Source: WTAW01 sp050124775 (GTDB lineage Bacteria; Acidobacteriota; Aminicenantia; Aminicenantales; Aminicenantaceae). From it: a stretch of DNA of 9,537 nt. The notes below the pieces were generated by a model. That model had not been told where the DNA came from, did not search any database, and was given only the letters and a program-made list of their open reading frames with translations. Below, piece by piece: positions 1-4,627 of the stretch (the first letter of the stretch is position 1; every line of letters begins with the position of its first letter). The position numbers were made by a program, and so were the translations under genes. The stretch lies in NCBI GenBank assembly GCA_050124775.1, contig JASFEP010000157.1, positions 1-9,537 of the forward strand, given 5' to 3'.

Positions 1-19
1 CATTTAGCTTCTGTTCTTT

Positions 20-52
20 GTTAGAATGAGTATATCGTTCTGTCTTTCTAAC
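20..52. repeat. Short inverted repeat upstream of the dipeptidase remnant
   Basis: GTTAGAA at 20-26 is the exact reverse complement of TTCTAAC at 46-52, with a 19-base spacer. It lies immediately before the truncated dipeptidase remnant, so it could be a trace of the event that removed the 5' part of that gene, or simply chance in AT-rich DNA. No transposase or target duplication is visible. Confidence 0.2.
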
Positions 53-58
53 TGAATA

Positions 59-276
59 ATGACCAAGCAGGTCTATTACAGCAATCGAATCCACATTGTC
101 GAAGTTGCAGGAATCGATCACGTGAGCATCGGATCTGACTTTTTCGGTAGCGGAGGGTTGGAAGATTGTATGGATGCAAGCGCAGTGGGGAATATAAGAT
201 CGAACTGGTCAGACGCGGCTACACCGAGGATCAAATTCGGAAAATCTGGGGCGGCAACATGATGCACATTATGTAA
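59..276 (+). pseudogene. C-terminal remnant of an M19 (renal-type) membrane dipeptidase, frameshifted
   Basis: Only about the last 70 codons of a peptidase family M19 protein are present; the family is usually 320-400 residues. From about position 71, one frame reads HIVEVAGIDHVSIGSDFFG, which matches the family's conserved block around the GSDF metal-site/catalytic region. At about position 196 the similarity jumps to another frame reading KIELVRRGYTEDQIRKIWGG followed by NMMHIM and a TAA at 274-276. This is the typical family ending (RRGY..E.I.KI.GGN). One missing A in AATATAAGATC explains the shift. In the first frame there is a stop at 53-55, so no upstream gene body is joined to it. Family M19 enzymes cleave dipeptides with a binuclear zinc centre. 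This copy lacks most of the barrel and cannot be active. An intact paralogue may exist elsewhere. Confidence 0.8.
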
Positions 277-419
277 AAAACGTAACAATCCGCAAACTAA
301 GAGCGGGGCATATCCCAAACTCATCAAGTTTCCTCCACTCTTGAGGATAGCAGATAAACATTTATTCAGTGTGCGACGGTTATTAGTATGGTTATCTTTG
401 ATACATTTGGAGCAAACAC

Positions 420-2864
420 ATGGTATGGAACCTCCTCAAAACGGCATTTCGAATCCTCCGGAAACAGAGTTTGACTGCGGTTATAAACATCATAGGGCTC
501 GGCATCGGTCTGAGCTTTTTTATCCTCCTCGTTGCTTATGTCCGTGATGACCTGACATTCGACCGCTTCCATGAAAAGGCGGACCGGATCTACATCCTGA
601 CCAGCGAATTCAGGGAGCGTTTCTTCGGAAGCGCCCACCATTTCATAGCCGAGATGCTTGAAGCTGAAGCCCCCGAAGTCGAGCCTGGATCCACGGTCCG
701 TTTTGCCATGCACAGCCAGATCGTCCGGAGTGGAGACCGGCTCATCGTTAAGGATTTTGCCTTTACAGAACCAGGCTTTTTCGACATGTTCTCTTTTGAC
801 TTGAGCGCTGGTGATCCGTCGCGATTGCTTTCACAACCCCATCAGGTCCTGCTCACATCCGCCACTGCCAAGGTCTTTTTCAGCGGGGAAGATCCCTTGG
901 GACAGCCCCTCTCGATCCGGATCGGAGACAGCTCCAGGGACTTCATCGTGTCCGGGATCATAACCGAGATTCCCGGTAATTCCAGTATTCGTTTCGACGG
1001 GATTCTCCACTACAGCCATGTTTTCGATGCCTATCAAATTGATAAAAACAACAACGATTTTGTGACACTGCCGATGTTTACGACAACTCTCCTTGATCTC
1101 CCCCATGAAGGGAGGGTGAGCTCCCTCCGGGCTAAACTTCCCTCCTTCAGCGACAGGCTCTACGGCTCCATGTGGGAGAGGGTCGAAATGGCACCGCCCA
1201 AGCAGGGCTTCGATCTCCTCAAGCTTGCGGATTATCACCGGAGCGATGTCAATGTCTTTGCCTTTGCCTCGCCCGGTCATCCGGCCTTCTCCTGGGTACT
1301 CTCCGGCATCGCTCTCCTGATCCTGGTGCTGGCCTGTGTGAATTCTGTCAATCTGTCGCTGGCTCAAAGCTCTACACGTTTGAAGGAGGTCGGGGTACGC
1401 AGAGTGGTCGGTGCCAGGAAAGAGCAGCTTGTCGGCCAGTTCATGACAGAGTCTCTTCTCACCGGCCTGGCTTCTCTGGTCGTAGGCCTCGCAGTCGCCG
1501 CTCTTCTAATCGTGCCATTCAACAACCTGACCGGGAAGAGGCTGTTGGAAAAAGCGCTACTGCATCCCCAAACACTCCTGATCGTCCTTTCTGCGCTCAT
1601 CGCGGTGTGTCTTTTTACAGGCCTGATCCGGGCCCTGAGCCTCTCCCGATTCCAGGACAGCGATGTGTTCCACGGGCGCTTCCTCGGCGGGAGAAAAAGT
1701 CGGCTGTCCCTGACTCTCATTGTTTTTCAATTTGCAGTCTCTCTCATTTTTGTCATTGGATCCCTGGTCATAACCAGGCAGCTTCACTTCATGACTTCGG
1801 CAGACCTCGGGTATGATCCTTCGAACCTCATCCTCGTGCAAACACAGGTTCCTGGAGAACGGGCATCGGAGGGCGAGACCCTGTTCGAAGTTTTCCGCAA
1901 CGAACTACAGAATAATAGCCGCGTACTCTCGATCAGCGCCGATTCCGGTTCGGTGGGCACTCCCGATGGAAGTTTAACCCGCCGTTATGACAAGGAGGGA
2001 GTCGAGCATATTGTCGAGATATTCATGATCGATCTAGGCTATATGAAGACACTGGATGTTCCTGTGATCCTGGGGCGGGATTTTTCTCCTGACCGCCTGT
2101 CTGACGTCCGAGAAGGCGTCCTTGTTAACGAGGCCTTTGTCAAGGATTTTGAGCTAAAGGATCCCGTGGGATTGCGATTTTCCGATTTCGCCGTGGACAA
2201 GCTCCCGGCCGAATACACTTTCGATCCTACCATTATCGGAGTTGTGCGGAATTTCCATGTGTTTTCGCTGCATGTGCCCATAGAACCCATGGCCTTCGGT
2301 CCCAGGGGTTTCCCCCCAATCCAGCGGTTCCGGAACATCCTGGTCAAGGTGCGGGAAGGAGAGGAGGCTGCCGTGATCAAGCAGCTTGAGTCTATCTGGA
2401 CCGAGGTTCGGCCAGACCTTCCTTTTAGCTATTCATTTCTGGATGACGATCTAGCCTGGGAGTACCGGCGGGAACGGGACTGGGGCCGGATCGTGGGATG
2501 GTCGACAGGTTTCGCCCTGATAATAGCGTGCATGGGGCTGTTCGGACTATCAGCTGTGATGGTTGCCCGCAGGACCAAGGAGGTCGGTATCCGCATGGTA
2601 CTGGGCGCAAAAGCCACCGATATATTTTTCCTTTTTACGAAGGATATCCTGAAATGGGTGTCGATCTCCAACCTTGTCGCCTGGCCGATCGCCCTTGTCG
2701 CGGCCCGAAACTGGCTGGATCAATTCGCCTACCGTATCGATATTGATCTATGGATGTTCATTTTGGCCGCACTCATATCTATGCTGGTCGCTGGGTCGAC
2801 CGTGAGTTGGCATGCGATCCGGGCCTCCTTAGCCGATCCCGTTCAAAGCCTGCGCTATGAATAG
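420..2864 (+). CDS. FtsX/MacB-type ABC transporter permease, 814 aa, eight membrane helices
   Basis: This is a membrane permease of the FtsX/MacB class, in which the fused form carries two copies of the core. The N-terminal helix (about residues 19-42) is followed by a MacB-like periplasmic domain (about 45-285). The first FtsX core has helices at about 291-313, 345-366 and 385-404, and contains the coupling motif KEVGVRRVVGA (about 322-332). A helix at 429-452 leads into the second periplasmic domain (about 453-688). The second FtsX core has helices at about 691-714, 746-765 and 777-797, with KEVGIRMVLGA (about 720-730). The protein ends in the usual DPVQSLRYE-type tail. Length is normal for the family. 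The ATG is supported by TTTGGAG at 406-412, seven bases upstream. Relatives act with a separate ATPase in mechanotransmission, lipoprotein or peptide export, or antimicrobial resistance. No ATPase or membrane-fusion gene is in the window, so the substrate is unknown. The upstream spacer 277-419 shows no convincing promoter. Confidence 0.93.
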   Translation: MVWNLLKTAFRILRKQSLTAVINIIGLGIGLSFFILLVAYVRDDLTFDRFHEKADRIYILTSEFRERFFGSAHHFIAEMLEAEAPEVEPGSTVRFAMHSQIVRSGDRLIVKDFAFTEPGFFDMFSFDLSAGDPSRLLSQPHQVLLTSATAKVFFSGEDPLGQPLSIRIGDSSRDFIVSGIITEIPGNSSIRFDGILHYSHVFDAYQIDKNNNDFVTLPMFTTTLLDLPHEGRVSSLRAKLPSFSDRLYGSMWERVEMAPPKQGFDLLKLADYHRSDVNVFAFASPGHPAFSWVLSGIALLILVLACVNSVNLSLAQSSTRLKEVGVRRVVGARKEQLVGQFMTESLLTGLASLVVGLAVAALLIVPFNNLTGKRLLEKALLHPQTLLIVLSALIAVCLFTGLIRALSLSRFQDSDVFHGRFLGGRKSRLSLTLIVFQFAVSLIFVIGSLVITRQLHFMTSADLGYDPSNLILVQTQVPGERASEGETLFEVFRNELQNNSRVLSISADSGSVGTPDGSLTRRYDKEGVEHIVEIFMIDLGYMKTLDVPVILGRDFSPDRLSDVREGVLVNEAFVKDFELKDPVGLRFSDFAVDKLPAEYTFDPTIIGVVRNFHVFSLHVPIEPMAFGPRGFPPIQRFRNILVKVREGEEAAVIKQLESIWTEVRPDLPFSYSFLDDDLAWEYRRERDWGRIVGWSTGFALIIACMGLFGLSAVMVARRTKEVGIRMVLGAKATDIFFLFTKDILKWVSISNLVAWPIALVAARNWLDQFAYRIDIDLWMFILAALISMLVAGSTVSWHAIRASLADPVQSLRYE

Positions 2865-2982
2865 GGATAAAATCAAGTTGTATGACTACATCCGGTTGGG
2901 CACTTTGCTTTCCCATTTGCTCTTCTGTCGCGGGTTCTCCTTAGAGTCGGTCAAGTGAAATTGAGAAAGTAGATCCCTCCCC

Positions 2983-3002
2983 CTGTGCCACCGGTGTGAC
3001 AG
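2983..3002. repeat. 20-bp inverted repeat (possible operator or hairpin)
   Basis: CTGTGCCACCGGTGTGACAG is palindromic at 16 of 20 positions: outer arms CTGT/ACAG, core CACCGGTG, two mismatched pairs per arm. It could be a dimeric regulator site or an RNA hairpin that helps to end transcription between the convergent genes. There is no T-run on either side, which argues against a classical intrinsic terminator. Confidence 0.45.
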
Positions 3003-3026
3003 AAAATGTTGAAAATTGTTGAAAAT
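3002..3026. repeat. Three GAAAAT tracts in helical phase
   Basis: GAAAAT occurs at 3002-3007, 3011-3016 and 3021-3026, with start-to-start steps of 9 and 10 bases. TGTTGAAAAT is a direct 10-base repeat at 3007-3016 and 3017-3026. A-tracts spaced by about one helical turn are known to bend DNA. The tracts directly abut the 20-bp palindrome. Confidence 0.4.
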
Positions 3027-3181
3027 AGGGTGAGATTCTGTCCGATTCGAACCTAAAGAATGTACCATTTTCGGGGAATTTTTTCTAGCTCAGAATTAGG
3101 CGATATAAATGATTTAGGGATTTTGGCCTTCAATACGGCTTTCATATCGCATCATGATAAATTTATTTTGGCGTACTTTTA

Positions 3182-3271
3182 TTATCCCATCCTTCTGACT
3201 TTCTCAATAGCTTTCATCATTTCTTCCACTTCGAGGGGTTTGAATTGATATTCTGATGGATGAGATGCCTT
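3182..3271 (-). pseudogene. Possible receiver-domain C-terminal tail, or frameshifted end of the TPR gene
   Basis: On the minus strand, the +1 frame relative to the TPR gene reads through that gene's stop as KASHPSEYQFKPLEVEEMMK, then AIEKVRRMG, and stops at 3184-3182. The pattern Y-x-x-KP followed by an amphipathic E-rich helix resembles the beta5-alpha5 end of response-regulator receiver domains, where the Lys-Pro pair is conserved. There is no start codon with a ribosome binding site, and the frame is closed by a TAA about six codons upstream of the TPR stop. It is either a relic of a lost regulator gene or the original C-terminus of the TPR protein, separated by a one-base indel near the AAATAAGG at the TPR stop. 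The similarity is short, so confidence is low. Confidence 0.3.
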
Positions 3272-4196
3272 ATTTCCCAATTTTCTTCTTTAAAAAGTCA
3301 ATAAATCCTTCTACTTGTGATGATCTATCAGAATCCGGATCATGTTTTAAATAATTCTCGAAGACTTCTATCGCCTCCTCGTATTGGCCTAAACTAAGAT
3401 GAGTAAGGCCCAATTGATAGATCCCATCCAGAAAATCGTCCTTGATTTCAACCGCTCTCTTGTAGTATCGCAAAGCCTCAGTATATTCGGAAAGCTCATA
3501 AAAATGGGTCCCTAAATTGTATAAAACCGCAGGGTTATCGATCTCCTCAAATTTGATTTTATTATACCATTCCATAGCCTTCTCATTTTGGCCCCGGTTG
3601 GCATAGCAATTTCCGATAACCAGTTTCATCTCATTATTATCCGGTTCCTTCTCCAAAACCTTCTCGAAATATTCCTGCGCCAGCTCATATTTTCCCATCT
3701 CAAAAAAGCATCTACCGATATTTTTGCTAACGGTGTATGCATCAGGGAATTCTTCCAGTATCTTTTGGTAAACATCTATGGCTTCCTGATAGCTCTCCTC
3801 TTCAAAAAGCTTATTCCCCTTTTCAAGTTCTCCCTTGAGTCCATCCGTACTAACCGACGCCTCCATTTTTTTTAAATGCACCTCAATATCTGGATTGCTC
3901 TTAACTTCTGAAATGTTAACGCGAATCTTTTTCCGTTCATAGCCGACCTTCAAGAAGTCTATTTCCCATTTTCCTCCTCTGATCCAGGCTGCCACCCATT
4001 TTCCCCCCGTATCTGTTACGGTCTCAAAACCTTCTTGGCCTTTCAGAGAAAAGAGCTTGATCCTGACTCCTTCTAAAGGAATGCCATCCTCATCGGAAAC
4101 AAAACCTCTTACTCTTCCCTTTCCTCTATATCCTTGGGGAAAAGCAAAATAAGAAACGAGAAACAATAAGAGAAAAGAAATGAAAGCTTTTTTCAT
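3270..4196 (-). CDS. Secreted TPR protein with N-terminal carboxypeptidase-regulatory-like domain, 308 aa
   Basis: The start is taken as the third of three closely spaced ATGs (4194-4196), because GGAGG sits six bases upstream of it; two earlier ATGs would place this Shine-Dalgarno inside the gene. The protein starts MKKAFISFLLLFLVSYFAFP, a basic n-region plus hydrophobic core, so it is exported, probably to the periplasm; no lipobox cysteine is seen. Residues about 25-95 form a carboxypeptidase-regulatory-like beta-sandwich (GRVRGFVSDEDGIPLEGVRI). A linker leads to five TPR units (about 100-290), recognisable by the GNKLFEEESYQEAIDVYQKI and YNLGTHFYELSEYTEALRYY patterns, and a final solvating helix. 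TPR solenoids mediate protein-protein contacts; the partner here is unknown. The gene is divergent from the TonB receptor and shares its control region. It is clearly more AT-rich than the flanking large genes. Its stop may be premature (see 3182-3271). Confidence 0.88.
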   Translation of the reverse strand: MKKAFISFLLLFLVSYFAFPQGYRGKGRVRGFVSDEDGIPLEGVRIKLFSLKGQEGFETVTDTGGKWVAAWIRGGKWEIDFLKVGYERKKIRVNISEVKSNPDIEVHLKKMEASVSTDGLKGELEKGNKLFEEESYQEAIDVYQKILEEFPDAYTVSKNIGRCFFEMGKYELAQEYFEKVLEKEPDNNEMKLVIGNCYANRGQNEKAMEWYNKIKFEEIDNPAVLYNLGTHFYELSEYTEALRYYKRAVEIKDDFLDGIYQLGLTHLSLGQYEEAIEVFENYLKHDPDSDRSSQVEGFIDFLKKKIGK

Positions 4197-4214
4197 GTTC
4201 ATCCTCCACATTAG

Positions 4215-4243
4215 ATTCTATAAATTTAATGTAAAAAAAACAA
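4215..4243 (-). promoter_or_regulatory. Weak sigma-70-type promoter candidate for the TPR gene
   Basis: On the minus strand, TTGTTT (4243-4238) and TAGAAT (4220-4215) are separated by 17 bases. The -10 matches TATAAT at five of six positions; the -35 matches only three. A start here would give a very short leader (about 12-15 bases) before the TPR ATG. The region is AT-rich, so chance matches are likely. Confidence 0.22.
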
Positions 4244-4288
4244 ACCAATAGAAAGCGTAATCGGGAGATCTAAAGGAGGATTGAGACG

Positions 4289-4315
4289 ATGGACAATATA
4301 AAGATGAAGGGATAA
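4289..4315 (+). other. Eight-codon ORF with strong Shine-Dalgarno
   Basis: AAAGGAGG (4272-4279) lies nine bases before an ATG that opens the mini-ORF MDNIKMKG ending in TAA. The ribosome binding site is stronger than those of several real genes here, but the frame is too short to classify and lies upstream of the sigma-54 promoter, so it would need another promoter. It may be the preserved start of a lost gene. Confidence 0.15.
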
Positions 4316-4338
4316 TTTCTTCAAAATGTTGAATCGAC

Positions 4339-4354
4339 ATCCAAATATTTGGAT
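4339..4354. promoter_or_regulatory. 16-bp perfect palindrome, candidate enhancer site for the sigma-54 promoter
   Basis: ATCCAAATATTTGGAT is a perfect palindrome. Its centre lies about 106 bases upstream of the predicted start from the sigma-54 promoter at 4426-4442. Bacterial enhancer-binding proteins typically bind dyad sites about 80-150 bases upstream, so both position and symmetry fit. A T-run follows (4354-4359), but the stem is AT-rich and a terminator role seems weaker. Only one copy was seen, whereas many such regulators use two. Confidence 0.45.
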
Positions 4355-4425
4355 TTTTTCCCTCATGGAGAATTACTAATATAATCTATTCTACTGAAAA
4401 TAAATGAATTATGACGATTGGAAAT

Positions 4426-4442
4426 TTGGCACATATATTGCA
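4426..4442 (+). promoter_or_regulatory. Sigma-54 (RpoN) -24/-12 promoter of the TonB receptor gene
   Basis: TTGGCACATATATTGCA matches the consensus YTGGCACG-N4-TTGCW everywhere except the G after CAC, which is A. The invariant GG (4428-4429) and GC (4440-4441) are exactly 12 bases apart, the fixed spacing required by sigma-54. Transcription would start near 4453, giving a leader of about 175 bases. Such promoters need an ATP-hydrolysing activator; none is encoded in the window. Confidence 0.75.
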
Positions 4443-4516
4443 TATTGTATATTATATATTAAATAGGCGCATTATGCAGAAGGAGGTGGCAATCGAAGAA
4501 AGACATAAAAATTATT

Positions 4517-4578
4517 GGAAAAGTTGCTTTTCCTTTCTTACAGGGAAAAAGCAGAGGTCCTGCTCCAAAAGAGCAGGA
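4517..4578 (+). promoter_or_regulatory. 5' leader with overlapping alternative hairpins
   Basis: Four short stems can form in the leader RNA. A: GGAAAA 4517-4522 with TTTTCC 4528-4533. B: GCTTTTCC 4526-4533 with GGAAAAAGC 4544-4552 (one bulge). C': AGCAG 4550-4554 with CTGCT 4560-4564. C: TCCTGCTC 4558-4565 with GAGCAGGA 4571-4578, an eight-pair stem with a five-base loop. A and B share bases, as do B and C', and C' and C, so they exclude one another in a chain. This is the layout expected of an attenuator or riboswitch-like leader, but no known class is recognised and no clear T-run follows stem C. Confidence 0.4.
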
Positions 4579-4627
4579 GCGAAAAATTTTAAGACTTTAC
4601 TCAATCTTACAAGGAAGGAGGTATCAC

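Larger units (their letters stand above)
2865..3269. other. Convergent intergenic spacer, AT-rich, no intact gene
   Basis: This spacer lies between the stop of the plus-strand permease and the stop of the minus-strand TPR gene. It contains a 20-bp imperfect palindrome (2983-3002), three phased GAAAAT tracts (3002-3026) and, on the minus strand, a 29-codon receiver-domain-like stretch (3182-3271). No hairpin followed by a T-run was found on either strand, so the terminators expected between convergent genes are not obvious. The short open frames here have no recognisable protein similarity or ribosome binding sites. Confidence 0.6.
4197..4627. other. Divergent control region between TPR gene and TonB receptor
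   Basis: This AT-rich spacer of 431 bases has no intact gene of recognisable type. Left to right it holds a weak minus-strand promoter candidate, an eight-codon ORF with a strong ribosome binding site (4289-4315), a 16-bp perfect palindrome (4339-4354), a sigma-54-type promoter (4426-4442) and a roughly 175-base leader with several hairpins ending in AGGAAGGAGG before the receptor ATG. A 53-codon frame (4474-4635) spans the leader but has no ribosome binding site and no known relatives that I recognise. Confidence 0.7.

Noticed and set aside
831..1367. Long minus-strand open frame opposite the permease
   Set aside because: It is an antisense shadow of a well-supported membrane protein gene, with no recognisable protein pattern.
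3034..3060. GATTCGAACC, the reverse complement of the tRNA T-loop consensus
   Set aside because: The flanking bases do not form a T-stem, and no acceptor, anticodon or D arm is present on the minus strand, so it is not a tRNA gene or a clear tRNA-derived attachment site.
3274..3295. Slippery run CTTTTTA near the end of the TPR gene as a -1 frameshift site
   Set aside because: The heptamer starts with C instead of T, and the interesting downstream frame is +1, not -1.
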